In this document: piece by piece, positions 24,901 through 37,834 of the stretch
How positions within the stretch are numbered: position 1 is the stretch's first letter
How the letters are laid out: each line of letters starts with the position of its first letter
Translations under genes and position numbers: made by a program
Assembly: GCA_023512835.1 (NCBI GenBank)
Contig: CM042090.1
Coordinates: forward strand, 17,686,356 to 17,750,355
Direction of reading: 5' to 3'
Length of the DNA: 64,000 nt
Source of the DNA: Taxillus chinensis
Lineage: Eukaryota; Streptophyta; Magnoliopsida; Santalales; Loranthaceae
Notes under the pieces: generated by a model
The model's database searches: none
Seen by the model: the letters and a program-made list of their open reading frames with translations, nothing else
What the model was told of the DNA's origin: nothing

Positions 24901-25184
24901 TTTACACGTCGAATACTCATATTACGATGACTCTTGTTCCACAGGTTCTGAAGCTTCTGCAAGGTGATGCCGAAGTAACCAACTGGGCAAGGCTGCAGGT
25001 TAATGCCAACGACGAGTCGGAAGTGTTGGACAGTGCAGCCTGTCCGCGTTCTGAGCTTCAGTCCCATCTAAATCTTGCACTCCTTGATGTCGAGGAGGAT
25101 TCACTCTCCATGAGCAGCATTGAGGGTGTTCCATTGGAAGACTACTTGAAGGGCAGATGGAGCCGGTCATCAAGCTTCGAATGA
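21694..25184 (+). CDS. USP-domain receptor-like cytoplasmic kinase
   Basis: Ten exons (21694-21907, 22041-22138, 22320-22560, 22666-23223, 23348-23596, 23712-23872, 23980-24059, 24225-24372, 24488-24637, 24945-25184) join in frame to 712 residues. An N-terminal universal-stress-protein fold (about residues 30-175, starting [10 protein letters not shown]) precedes a linker and a kinase domain. The glycine loop is [12 protein letters not shown] (374-385), the catalytic lysine is K396, the HRD aspartate is D492 and DFG is at 510-512, all intact, so an active serine/threonine kinase is likely. There is no signal peptide or membrane segment, so it should be cytosolic. The best relatives I recall are Arabidopsis At1g21590 and At1g77280. 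Intron 6 has a GC donor (23873). Intron 3 (22561-22665) is stop-free and a multiple of three. Downstream targets are unknown. Confidence 0.92.
21932..21984 (+). repeat. Compound (ATT)n(GTT)n microsatellite in intron 1
   Basis: About eight ATT units change directly into about ten GTT units within the first intron of the USP-kinase, some 25 bases after the donor. The length is likely to be polymorphic. Confidence 0.9.
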
Positions 25185-26307
25185 TCACACTTGCTGAAAA
25201 ACTCTGCAAGCAGACATTATGCTGTGTGTATATATGTATATTGGTTTTTTTTTTTTTTTTTTGAAGTTTTTGTTTTGTCTTCACATTTTTCTGTGCCTTG
25301 CTTATAGATGGGTCTTGGATGAGAGGTCGTTTGTGGGTGTGCCCTCCTCCTCCCCCTTTTCCGTTGTCATCTAGTGGTCCTATTTGGTGGGGTCTCTACC
25401 GCATTTACATACTATTTGTGAGAGCTCTATTATTCTATTACTCAAGCTGAGAGTTGGGCAGCCAAATGTAGTGAATGGGAGATCTTGGGTGGGTAAGAAC
25501 ATACGCTCTAGGCAATAAACTTATAAACTAATGCTTGTAAGTTGTAACACGTTGCCCTTTCAAGGCCAATAAGAGCAGCTGCTCTGCTGTTCGCTCATGA
25601 AATTGAGAAGTCAGGTTTATTTTCTTGCAGTTCCTTGTTGGTGTAATTGTATTTCCTATCCTATACACGTCATTGCTCGCTCTAGGTTCCTATGATCTGT
25701 TTAGAGTAGGTAGACCAAAAATTTCAAACGCCAGTCGCAGACGGCAGGCATGTTTATGATGGAAAATTGGTCTGCCTCGTTCTCGGCTATTATTGCAGTA
25801 TATGATGGAAAAAATCGGCTGTCAACGCCGTGTACATTACCACCATATACCGTCATTCCGAAATAATTTTTTAAAAATTAATAGATTTAAATTATTTTTT
25901 TACTTTTTTCATATGAATATACAAATAAATTACCTTTTATATTATTAAAATAATAATTTATATTATTAATCTTAATAAAAAATTATAATTTAATATAAAA
26001 TAAAAATAAACTTTGTGAGAACATAAAAATGAAATATGAAATAGAATTTTTTATATATAATTTAATAATTATAAAAATAAAAAATACTTATTAATATATT
26101 TAAAAATATTTTATAATTTCTATAGAAGAAAATAAATATACATATTTCGTGAATAATTTTATGGTTTTTTTTTTGTTTTTTTTTAAATAAAAATAAATGC
26201 TAATAGTACTCTTAATTATTTATGAACCGTTAATTGCAAAAATCAGCCCGACCTAGATATATCTCATCCCATTTGTTCATTTGTCCTTCTCCTGGCGTAA
26301 ACAGAAA

Positions 26308-26308
<1 letters not shown>

Positions 26309-26392
<84 letters not shown>
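26309..26392. repeat. Compound (CT)n(CA)n(TA)n microsatellite
   Basis: About 26 CT units are followed by about 10 CA units and about 6 TA units without interruption. Such compound arrays mutate quickly in length. No gene covers it. Confidence 0.95.
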
Positions 26393-26986
26393 ATAATGAT
26401 AAAATTTCTAACAAATTATTTTTTTGTGCTATTGATCCAGGCATAAATACTGGTGGAATAAATAATAAGACAATTGGTTTGGTTTTGGTGGGCGGGGCGG
26501 TCAATGGATCTGCCATTAAAAATAGTGGGATGAATAGTTGTGGGCTGGTGGCGTGGGCTTCTGCGTAAGTCGCCCAGCGTTGAATCTCAATGCGGAATGG
26601 ATCTGCCATCCCCAGATACGAATCCGGGTGAGGCATGATGAGAGGCGATCAGAAAGGGACAAACAATCCGAGCCCTTCCACAAAAAGTGTAAATTGATTT
26701 AAACCGTAAATTCGCCCCCCCCAGGCCTAAAATTTAATTGATGAGTCCACTCTCTAAAAGTAGAAGGAGCAAATTCTTTATTTTTTTTACATTTAAATAA
26801 TAATTTTACTTATTTTATAATTGTAATTTTAATATTTATTTCCATTTTATTTTTTATTTTAATTAAAATAAAAAATAATTTATTATATTTTAAGTTTTTT
26901 AATTTTTCTATATGAACACATGTGAAAAAAAAAATAATGAGAGATAAAAAATATTATACTATTAAATAAAAAAATATTTTATTATA

Positions 26987-28165
26987 ACATCTCCAGCACT
27001 ACTATATATATATATATATATTCTTCATATGTAAATAAAATTTCAAATATAAAAAAATTATTTTTTAACTTACACTCTAATATTCATTTTCAACTTATTT
27101 GTGTTTTATTAAAATAATATTTGTTTTTTTGCTATCTTTTGCCCTTTTCTAATAATTTTCAAATCTGATGTCTCCGGCATAAAAAACTATTACTCCATTA
27201 GCTTCGACATCGCTTTCACCCTCAAGGCCTCTCTCCTCCGTTCACTCGCTAGTCCCAATCCACCATCACCCCACCCCCACACGCACGCATATATCCAAAA
27301 AGGGTTTCAATTTTTAATCCCAAAATTTGTAGATTTTATAATCGATTCATTGATTAAAGTAGGTGATTCGAGTCATTCCGGGTGTCGCAGGGAAGTATCG
27401 GGGTTGGAGGAGGAGAACAGAGGACTGATGGAGGCTCGAATCGAGTCACTAATCGAGCCACTCTCGCTGTGCATCAACGAGCTGGTCTCCGTGGATTTCA
27501 AGCTCAGGCCCGATGGCGACTTCCACCGTGGTGGGAGAGGGGGATGCCTCTTCTTCGGATTGGCTTTCATGATCTCGACGGCGAGGCTACAATAATGGGT
27601 GGCAACGAAGATTAAGCGGATCACCGGGTGGCCAAGGATCCCAGGTCCCCAGCAGTGCGACAATCGTATAGGTTCCTAAGACAGAGCATTGAAGAGGAAG
27701 GAGAAAAAAAAATATTATATAGAAAGTAAATAATAATTTATAAATATAAATAATAAAATAAAGAGGCTGTTGAAGTTTTTTTTCGTGACTAAATAGTTTT
27801 TTTATCCTTGAAAAAAAAAATAATAATATTTGATTATATATTTGTGAATAATAAAGAATCTCTTAAAGTTAGTATCTATATTAGTTACATAATTTTTATT
27901 TTTATTTTAATTAATAAATAGTACTGATTATTTTTTAAACTTTGCTATTTCATTCTCAAACTCTATATATATTCATTTAAATTATAATTTTTAAAATTTT
28001 ATTTATTTAGTTTAATTTGACTAATTAAAAGTGCACATATATCAATAAATATAATAAAAAATTAATTAGAGGATAAATAGTAACTTTTTAAATATGAAAA
28101 TTTCCTCTCTAATTTCTATTTTTTTTTTTTGCAATTTGAAGGATATAACGTAGTGCTCTTAGAGT
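26987..28165. mobile_element. Possible non-autonomous element carrying a G+C-rich insert
   Basis: The left edge reads ACATCTCCAGCACTAC, and near 28150 there is GTAGTGCTCTTAGAG, whose reverse complement matches it partly (the last seven bases, GCACTAC, exactly). Both arms are strongly AT-rich while the middle (about 27180-27660) is G+C-rich. That would fit an element that captured foreign sequence, but the terminal match is short and no target duplication was found. Confidence 0.2.
27350..27595 (+). other. Unassigned open frame in a G+C-rich island
   Basis: An 81-codon open frame lies in a G+C-rich island with AT-rich DNA on both sides. The sequence (for example residues around EARIESLIEPLSLCINELV) is not low-complexity, yet I recognise no family, and there are equally long frames on the other strand. 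It may be a captured gene fragment or simply non-coding. Confidence 0.15.
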
Positions 28166-28772
28166 TAGTATGTTATATGAGCTAGTATGAATGCTCTTAG
28201 AGCATCAATAATTGGTTTAACATTTATATTCTTAATTCAGGGATGAATATTATATGTATTTTTTTCCCTGAAAACATTAAATATCTTATTTTTTCATTTA
28301 TTGCAATCAACCAAAAGTTTACTATTATAATAAATTTTTTGCGATGAATATTAAATCTCTAAATATAAAAAATTATTATTTATTTACTATCTTATATTCG
28401 ATCAGAAGATTTAATGTAGATAGTTTAGTGTAAATTTATATATTTTTTTCATAAATTATAAAAAAAAGTTTAATTATGCAAATGTGATTGCTCTTATAAG
28501 AAATTAAAATATTAGCGATAAATTTGATTTAAAATATTTATTTTTATTAAAATATTTAATAAATATCAAATTTAATTAGTTTACCGTTTTTTCTTTCATT
28601 CCTTTTACACCTTCTTCTTCGTTTTTATTTTTATTTTCGTTTTGGTTTTTGTTTTCGCCCGCCATTTTCCTACTTTGCCAAGCAAGGCGTAAGGGTAGGT
28701 GGAAACCCTAGGGTGCCGTGAGTTTCGAAAATTCAAACCTGCCACAAAAGCAGTTGGTCGGTCGGGAATTGA

Positions 28773-31700
28773 ATGCTACTCGCACACACGCGATCGAGAA
28801 AGAGCGCTCCGGAACACGACGACTGCGAGGCACTGAGAAACGAAAATACCAGAGACCGCACATTCCGGCTATGGCTCTCCGTCCCTTCCACCACCACCAA
28901 CCACAACAACAACAACAACAACAACAACACCGTCCTAGGTACGCTCCTCTCCACCACCGCCCTCCTCTTCCTCCTCCGCGTCCATCCCTTTCTGGCGACC
29001 CCAATTTCTTCGCACCCCACCTCCCCCCCTCCGCCCCCTCCGCCGGATATGCACCTCCAGCGCCTTCCTCCTCCGCCGCTGCAACCCTCCTATCGCTCCT
29101 CCCTCCCTCTCCTACCCCCTCTCTACGACTCCCACCAATCCCAAATCACTTTCTCGAACCCTAACCCTAGCTGTCCGATCGACGGCCGTCCTGGATCGCT
29201 CCAGCACCAAACCATGGGGCATAATCATAATCGGCCTGTCTACGACGATGACCGCCGTCCCATGTCGGAATTCGAGAATCGGAGGCAAGGTAATCGAATC
29301 CCTGTTTTCGACTTTGATGTCAGTTCTGTATCACCGTATAGATCGATTGAAGTCGATAGGTTTAGGCATAGATCAGATAGTGGCTTTAGGTATAGGGAGG
29401 ATTATAATGATGGGTTTGATCAGAATCAAAGAGATGAGCCATTATTGGTTCGTGGTGATGCCATGGGCGATGATTATCATGGTCGGTCCTTCTCATATCG
29501 AAATGGATCTCCCAGGGGTTATAGGTTCAATAATTCGACACAGAGGGATTATGTTGATCATTCTCGAATTTGTGAGTTTGAATCCGGTTCAGGATTGGGT
29601 GATGAGTTTCTCAGGCATCGGAGAGGAGAGGTATATAGTAATGAGGATCAGAGGCGTGGTCATTACAGTAATAGGGAGAGCACTGGAGAATATAAAAGAA
29701 TCCCCAGAAAGAAACAATCACAGAAGATGAGTGCTCGACTCTGGCTGCACAAGCCTAACACTAGAAATAAAAATGAACACTCTGCAGCACTTTTTGATGG
29801 TCCTCAGCCTACTTCATTCAGACGTAAAGGTACGCCTTCACAGTTGGATAAGGAATTGTTAGAAAAGAGAGAGAGAAGCCTGGAAGAGCTTGATGTTTCG
29901 TTTAGATCAAATGTACTAGTGGCCAAGGCAATTGCAACCCCAAGTTCCATAGTTGTTTCTGATAGGAATGTGAAATCTAGTATTAGGAACCCTAAGAAAG
30001 TCATAGTGCCTAATAGGAATTCTTCAAGTTCTCCGATAGGTATAACCAAACTCAATGAATTTCCTGTCAAACCAGATGGCCTTACACATGCTTCTAGTCG
30101 TCAATTTACTCCTAACAGCAAAGTTGAATATTCTGGTAGCAGAACGATGCTCATCACCAATTCACAGCCTTGTCCCAGTGGAACTAACAAACAAACCTTG
30201 AAGAGTATTGTGGAAAGGCCTGAAAAATGCGTAGATTTAGATGAGAAAGCTGCCAATGTTGGGTGTGATGGATCTTCTTTTGTTAAGATAAGGAGAAAGG
30301 TGAAAGATGCAGGCCCTTTGTCTGGTCAGACTGATTCAGAAAGGAAAAGAAAGCCTGATGAATCTTTTGATGCTGATAGTTCATTGCATGGCCCTTTTGC
30401 AGGATCCAGATATGTTGAGGGTTTAACCGATTCAAAAACAAAATCTACTTCTGCTGGCACGGTTGCTAAATCTGAAATTATAGTGGATAGCTGTTTTCCT
30501 CGTGCAGTTGCAGTCAAAGGCAGCAGTGGTGTTGATTCTAGCAGGCCTAGCGTGCGAAAGGTTAAGCAGAAACGCAGCAGCTCAACTCATGTATTGACCT
30601 CATCAATTTCTGAGAAAACTAAGAATAATGAGTGCTATGCAGATGCTGATTTATCGGTACATAATCTGTACACCACTACAAGCTCTGACAAAAGCTTAAC
30701 TTGCACAAAGGATACTCATACTCCTGATGTTGAAACTTTGAAAGCTAGGAAACTGTCTTGTAAAGATGACATGATTATGCAACCTGAGAATAGCAGTGTG
30801 AAAGGATTTTCAGACCCATCTGCCAAAGATAGTGTTTGTGCCCCTTTGCTGAATTCAGAAGAGCATGGAATATGTGGGGGTACTGTAAATACATGCAGCC
30901 CTGACCATGAGATAAACACCACCATTAGTTGTGGCAAAATTTTAACTAAAACACAGCAGAATTCTTCGGTTTCAGGCTTTGCTACAGTGGAAGCTCTTGG
31001 CAAGCAGCCTTGTTCCAATCAAATCTGTAGATCAGTTGGAAAAGATACGTTAGAAAAAAATCAGAAGCCTGTTTCTTCTGGAGAACCAACAACGTTTTGT
31101 GGTCTGTTAAACTCAAATTGCTCTGACCGTTCTCCAATGGCTGCCTCTGGTGTTGATAATGGCCTCTCTTGTTTTGCAGATGCACTTACAGTATGTGACA
31201 CTGCCAAAGAAAGTGCTGTTGGCATGCAGCTATGTCCAGGAGGGGTCACTGAATCTTCGGAGTATTGTACAGCACAGGCATTTACAAACGCAGGGGTTTC
31301 AGTAGGTAAAAATATTCATGCCACTTCGGGTAAGCAGCATGCACCCAAGACCAGGAGGAAGAAAGTGAGGACTTTGCCATCTTCTTTGCCAAGTTTAAGT
31401 AAATGCGGCACTACACCAAGACTCAAAAATGTAAATAATCCTTTGCTTGGTGTGGATGGAACCTTGTGTAATACTATTGGTAATCTGCTACAAGTAGAAA
31501 GTACAGCTCCAGACAAAAGGAGTTTGGATTTTGGTCGCACTGCCAGAATCATCACTAAACTTGAAAATGGATCTATTGAAGGGTCAGAGGATGTCACTCT
31601 TTTAAATGGTACTTCATCCGACATTATTAAGAAGAGGGAAAATTTGTTATCTCATCAGGACCAGGATGTGCCTGGATCCGTTGTGCCTGATATTACTATG

Positions 31701-34700
31701 GGAGTTCAAAGCACGAATGCCCTTTCCAGCAGTATAGCAGTGCCTTCAAATTTTGGTGACGCTGCTATGGCACAAGCCAAAGAGGGCGTTGCTGTGCATA
31801 GTACTGGTATGATATGTGCTGCTGGTTTGTTGCCTTCCCGAGAGGGGTCTGACAGTTGTCTTTTGGAAGAACCTCTTGAGGCTATGGGCTTTGCAAGATA
31901 TGGCTCTCATAAGGTTATCTCAAAACTTGGATGCCCAAGTACTGATTTGTGTGCAGTTCAAGAATCAGTCATCCAAAATATGCAGCTTCCATGTCCATCT
32001 GGTTTATTAGGTGAGCAGAAAGAAAATGCTATGCCAGTGACTGTTACAACATCTGGATATTGGGATGATATTACGAATATGGAAAATGAAAAACATAATG
32101 CTGTGCTTCATGGCAATTGTGCTCAGGACAGAAACAGAATTTTATTAAAGCTTCAATGTTCTGAGTTAAGCAAGTCCCATCTGAATACCGATGTAGATCG
32201 TGAGAGTTTAGTTTGTGAGAAACTTGATGTTCCAATTGTGCCATTATGCACTCATCATGATGGAGCCTCATGTGCTGACCATGATGATGATCCTTTGGAT
32301 TCTGCATCCAATGAATTACATGACACAGGTTCTGCAAAAACATTGTCTTCCCACACAGATTTACAGATGTTTAATGGCAGGAAACTTGATGAGAAGCCTA
32401 TACTTTTAGGATATTCTAAATTTGCTACTCATAACGTTTCATCACAGAACTTACAAGTTATATCAAGCTCTCTTGATGCAATGAAAAATGATGAAATAAT
32501 TCCTCGTGAAAGTACACAAGTACAGTCTAAGAATCAGAAAAAACCTGAAGAAATTACAAATATTTTGAATGGTGTATCACATGGGCAAAGTAACCAGTTG
32601 AGTAATGCAGTTCCTACATTCTTTCCAAGTCGTCCACCCTTTACAAGTTCAAAGAAGTTGATATCGTCAAGCACTGTAGCTAGATCTCGTACATGGCGTC
32701 GAACTGACAATCCCATAATGCCGCCTCCTCCTGAAAAGTTGATCTCTGGAAAATTTCCTTTACCCAGGCAGTTACTGGATAAAATTGGAAAAAGGCCGAG
32801 TACGACTTATGTTCGAAAGGGTAACAGTCTTGTAAGAAAATCTCCTTCTGCTGCTTCCTTTCCTCATGACTCTATTGCATTGGGTACATCTACTGTAATG
32901 AAGAGCATTGTGTCAGAAAGTACTGATAATACTAAAGACTCAGCAAATTCTTTAACTGGTGAACTGAGCATCTCTTCCAGTAGGCCGAAAACACCTCCTT
33001 CACAGCTAAGCGGTGGGCTATCAAACTGCATCATCATGCCTTCTAGGGATAACATATCATATGAACCGGAAATTCCTTTGTCAGACATATGTGTCAGAAA
33101 TACATCACATCCTTCAAAACTCACAGAAACAAAGGATGCACCAAAATCTTCTGAGGGAAATAATGAGGAGATCTCTAGTGTAGTAAATGATGGAAATGGC
33201 ACGTCTTCTCAAAATAATTTAATATATGTGAAGCGCAAATCAAATCAGTTAGTTGCTGCATCAAATCCACTTGATCTATCTACTCAAAATGTGGATAAGA
33301 CCACCCCTGCCTTTTTCTATGATGGCTATTACAAGAGGAAGAAAAACCAACTGATTAGAACATCTTTGGAAAATCAAGTTGGGCCAACAGCTGCTCCCCC
33401 TTGTGTAAGTTTAAATTGTGAGAAGCAGAGGGAACTCGAGGTTAGTCCTTGCAGGAGTCGTAATCGGAGGCGATCTGATAAATGTATGTCTGAAGAATTC
33501 TCTTTATTCTGTGCACAGTATATTCCATGTTTTTTTATTAATGAACTCTTTGATATTTATTATGTTTGTGTTGCATGTATGGATACAGATCATAAAATAA
33601 AAGCATAAATTTTGTTTATCTAGGTTATGTATTATGTACCATACCTGTTGGAGAACAAACAACGTGGGAACAAGAAAACTAATTTTAGGTTTTTAGAAAA
33701 TGAATTTAGAATCCTAGGAATCCAATATTTCTTTTGTAAAATCATTTATAATTATTGAATCAATCACAATAGCCCTAAAAAAGGAAAAATTCCGTTAAAT
33801 TAAAAACCAACCTGCAGTGGTATTTGTGCATGTGTTGATAATTCTATGGTTATTCATGAATTTCATGAAGAAACTGATGCCTTTGTACTGGAATAGATTT
33901 GCTTTGGTTCTAAATTTTGGGTTTCTTCGGTTGTAAGACTTGTCAGACTTCATGCATGAAATTGTTGATACTATTGGTTACATTTTTTTTTGTTTTTAGA
34001 GAAAAGAATCTGTGTATTGGATAAAAGATTAAACTTTATGTATGTCTTGGTTCCTATGGTCAATCCATATTATTGGAATTAATGCTAGTTGATTTGGTTG
34101 ATTGGATACGAGTTTTTGATCTCTATCATTATGTCTTTTGCAATTTTTTGTACGTGTATATGTCTTTAATTTGTAGCACCTGTTTTATTTGTGAATATGA
34201 TTGTTTAATATGATTCAGGTCGATGTTGCAGTTAGCTTTTCTTTCTAACTATCTGCCTGTTTGCAGTCTCAGCAAAGAAATATAAATCTTCAAAATTCTC
34301 TTTGGTTTGGACGCTGGGTAGTACACAGTCAGTAAAAAAGGATCGTTATTCAGCACAGTGTAAGGTGTTGCCGAAGTTGTTTCCATGGAAAAGATCAATG
34401 CATTGGAGAAGGTCCATGCATAAATCAGCTCCCAGTTATAGTTCCTTATCTCCAATTGGGTATAGTAACACATGAAATTATTCTTGTTCTGTTTTTTATT
34501 GCAGTATTTGATATATACTGTGTACACAAATGATGAAGAAGTAAATACTGGTTTCACACACACATATATATATATATATGCTTCTTTTTTCTTCCAGTAA
34601 AAAATTGCTGCTATTGAGGAAGAGGGATACAGTATACACAAGGTCATCCAATGGGCTTTCTCTTCGGAAATCAAAGGTATTGAGTATTGGTGGATCTAGT

Positions 34701-36878
34701 CTAAAATGGTCAAAATCCATTGAAAGCCGCTCGAAGAAAGCTAATGAGGTTAGTTGGATCATTGGAATTCGGCAGGCACTTTTTTCAGAAGCCTTTGTTG
34801 TTAAGTAATGGCATTGTTTTGCTCGATTAACTGCAGGAAGCTACATTAGCAGTCGCTGAGGTTGAGAGGGAAAAAAGACAGCAAAGCAATGCAGATTGTG
34901 TTGCTTCGAGCTCAAGGAGTTTGCCTCGTAAGTCTGTTGATAATCTAGGCTTGCGCCCAGGTAGGTCAATCAACCTCTTATAAACCTGTTGATAATTAGC
35001 ATACCGTATCTGATTTATGCAAGAAACTTGATAAATTTATTTGGATGATCATATAAATTACAGGAGAACGAATATTTCGCATTGGTTTAGTACGCTACAA
35101 AATGGATCCCTCTAGGTGTACACTTCAGAGAATTGCTGGTGCTCTATATTCCTTCAATTGTGCCATTTTCACACATTTGCAATTCATTTGCCACATTCTT
35201 TTGTGATTTGCTGCTGGTTCTTTTCTGAATATAGGCTGATAAATTTATCTGACTCCTTTGTTATGTATAGATGATGAATCATCATGTTTTATGCCAATCC
35301 AAACGAACAACAATTTGAAGAAATGTTATGTTCCAAAGAGATTACTGATTGGAAATGATGAGTATGATCAGCTTATTTTTCCCTTTTATGTTGAACACTA
35401 AAACAGGACAGCCTTTTGATCATTCCCTTTGTGTAATCTGATATCCTCAGGTATGTTCGAATTGGAAATGGTAATCAGCTTGTTAGAGATCCTAAGAAAC
35501 GAAGTCGCATCTTGGCCAGTGAGAAAGTTCGGTGGAGTTTGCACACTGCCAGATTGCGGTTAGCCAAAAACAGAAAGTACTGTCAATTTTACACACGATT
35601 TGGGAAATGTAACAAGGATAGCGGCAAATGTCCATATATGCATGATCCTTCCAAAATTGCTGTCTGCACAAAGTTCCTTAATGGTTTATGTTCCAATCTC
35701 AACTGCAAATTGACTCATAAGGTGTACAACAGATCTGCTTAACCCGACCCTCTCCATCACAAATGACAATTGTATGTTTCTCATTTTGTTTTTTTCTCAA
35801 CATTTTGCTTTGATTTTATTCGTCCAACAGGTCATTCCAGAAAGAATGCCGGATTGTTCTTATTTTTTGCTAGGTGGGTTTCTTCATTACCATTTTTCTT
35901 GTCTTTTGTTTTTTATTGGAGACCTAATGCATCATGCCGACTTGTTTTACTGACAGGGTTGTGCTCCAATGATAAATGTCCATATAGACATGTCAACGTA
36001 AACCCTAAAGCTTCTATCTGTGAAGGTTTCCTCAAGGGGTACTGTGCTGATGGTGATGAGGTATGTGTTGCTTTGCTAATCATGACCACAAATCTCTAAA
36101 TTTTTCATCTAGTTTTCAAAAAAAAAAAAAAAAACTTATGCTGTTGCATGTGGTATTCATTGTGTTGTGGATTCATTTGACATCACAGTAAAACAACATA
36201 TGATGTTCCTTTTGATTTTTTTTTTTTTGCGGTAGTCTACTTTTTTGCTTAATTCCATCCTTAGTGGCCATGATTAACTCTCTCGACCGTAACAATCCAC
36301 ATGCTATTATGTTGACACTTGATTGGGTTCCTGGATCTGTGATGGTCAAATAATATAGCCTCATTTGGGTGTTTTGGGGTCACGTATATCATACAGTAGT
36401 TTTGAAATGAGCAAGGGGATTGTTCCTTTTCTCTCCCCCCTTTCCCTCCCTGCTGTCTCTGAACTTGCAGTGTCGGAGGAAGCACAGCTGCGTTTGCCCT
36501 GATTATGAAGCAAATGGAGTCTGCTATCTAGGATCCAAGTGCAAACTTCACCATCCCAAGAGGAGAAAAGAAGGAAATAAAAGAAAAAGATCTGAGGATA
36601 AGAATGGCTGGGGCCGGTACTTTGGTTCTATTCACCCGGACAATGCTGAGGCTCCGTTAACAGTTTCCGAAAGGCATGGTAGGTGTGATATTGAGGACAT
36701 TTTCTTTAAGGATGGGAGATATTCAGATTATATTAGCCTTGATGTTAGTAGTGATGAAGAAGGTGGAGAGACTTGCATCCCATTGAATGAGCAAATAACC
36801 GAGTTTGAAGAACACACCTCAGACTCGGCATTGGATGATCTAGACAACCTAATAAAACCAGTTCGCATAATGATTTGA
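28773..36878 (+). CDS. Large CCCH zinc-finger protein, ZC3H3-like
   Basis: Ten exons (28773-33483, 34267-34459, 34598-34748, 34837-34960, 35064-35138, 35271-35361, 35451-35721, 35831-35873, 35957-36060, 36471-36878) join in frame to about 2056 residues. The first exon encodes about 1570 residues of low-complexity, serine-rich, probably disordered sequence. The conserved C-terminus carries five CCCH fingers in a row: C-x8-C-x6-C-x3-H, C-x7-C-x4-C-x3-H twice, C-x7-C-x5-C-x3-H and C-x8-C-x5-C-x3-H. This arrangement matches animal ZC3H3, which acts in mRNA polyadenylation and nuclear export, and plant proteins such as At1g21580/C3H7; an RNA-processing role is inferred. Basic stretches suggest a nuclear location. 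The start is uncertain: Met at 28773 opens the longest frame, Met at 29049 is in frame, and a proline/glutamine-rich frame from 28871 overlaps out of phase. The acceptor of exon 2 may be 34267 or six bases later. Confidence 0.88.
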
Positions 36879-36903
36879 GAATATAGTGATTGGGTCAATT
36901 TGG

Positions 36904-36956
36904 CATTGGTACAGTAGTGCGTGAGTGTGTGTTGACATTGGTACAGTAGTGCGTGA
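36904..36956 (+). repeat. 21-base direct repeat in the CCCH 3' UTR
   Basis: The word CATTGGTACAGTAGTGCGTGA occurs at 36904-36924 and again at 36936-36956, identical, with a period of 32 bases. It starts about 26 bases after the stop codon. It is probably a recent local duplication. Confidence 0.85.
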
Positions 36957-37615
36957 CACCTAACGGCAAAATGATTTGTCTAGTCAATTATTATTTTTGC
37001 CTTTTAGGTTAGTGTCTTGTTTTGTTTTGTTTTTCTTTTTCCCTAGGATATCTACATTTGTTTACCCTTGTACATGAAATGAGGAGAGAAGAAGGGTCGG
37101 AAAAAGTTGTAAATTTTAATGTCCTTTTAAAATGTCGCAGTGAAGCTTTTCCTGCGTGATAGTTCCCCTCCCATTGATCGCTCTGGTACTACCATGCTTG
37201 CTCTGCACAGATTTATTATCACTTGTTTATATCCACTGTTGCAGTAATGTTCCAAAATATTACATATTCAAGATGAAAGAATAATGGCCATACTTGTGTC
37301 CAAGGTTATCAAAATTGAGAGTTTTGGCTATATGAATCGAATAGTTTGAGATTTTATTAAATTTAATATATAATATATAATAAATTATATAAAATTAAAA
37401 TTGCATAATTTTACACAGTAAAATCAGAACTATTTCTTATAATTTTTTTCGACAGAATTATGGGGGAATTAATCATTTTATTAAGTCCATTTAAAAAAAA
37501 ACTGCATCACAGCTTTAAAAATTAATTTACGGGTAACAAAACCTGCAATTAATGGAATTTATTATTTCATTAAATTATTTCATTAATGTGTAATCCTCAA
37601 ACAGATCATCAAAAT

Positions 37616-37834
37616 TTACAACTCATATGAATATGATATTGCAGCAAAGGAAACACCTAAAATAGTGCTTATCACCCGAAAAAAATACTGAAAACAAAAA
37701 AGATTTAGGATTCGGGAGTCGAGGCACCTGACCTCAGAGCTGAAAGGATGGCCAGCGGCAGCACCCGAGATGAATAATTTGCCCGAGGAACTTGCCGGAA
37801 GCTCGGCTATAGTGCAGGATGAAGGATTCATCAT
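37616..37834 (-). CDS. Weak candidate small gene
   Basis: A 72-codon frame starts with two methionines and continues as serine-rich sequence, then becomes hydrophobic at the end. On the same strand a TATA-like TTATATAGA lies about 120 bases upstream, which is why it is mentioned. A possible donor (GAG-GTCAGG) falls inside it, so the true end may differ. I recognise no family, and it may be non-coding. Confidence 0.15.
   Translation of the reverse strand: MMNPSSCTIAELPASSSGKLFISGAAAGHPFSSEVRCLDSRILNLFCFQYFFRVISTILGVSFAAISYSYEL

Larger units (their letters stand above)
25185..28772. other. Repeat-rich intergenic region
   Basis: This region runs from the 3' end of the USP-kinase to the CCCH-protein gene. 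It is very AT-rich with a few G+C-rich islands. I see a compound microsatellite (26309-26392), a possible inverted-repeat element (26987-28165) and a G+C-rich island at about 27180-27660 with short open frames on both strands. None of these frames matches a protein I recognise. The 5' UTR of the CCCH gene probably begins near 28600. Confidence 0.5.

Noticed and set aside
29248..29730. 160-codon plus-strand open frame inside the CCCH gene
   Set aside because: It overlaps the main frame of the large first exon in another phase and resembles no protein.
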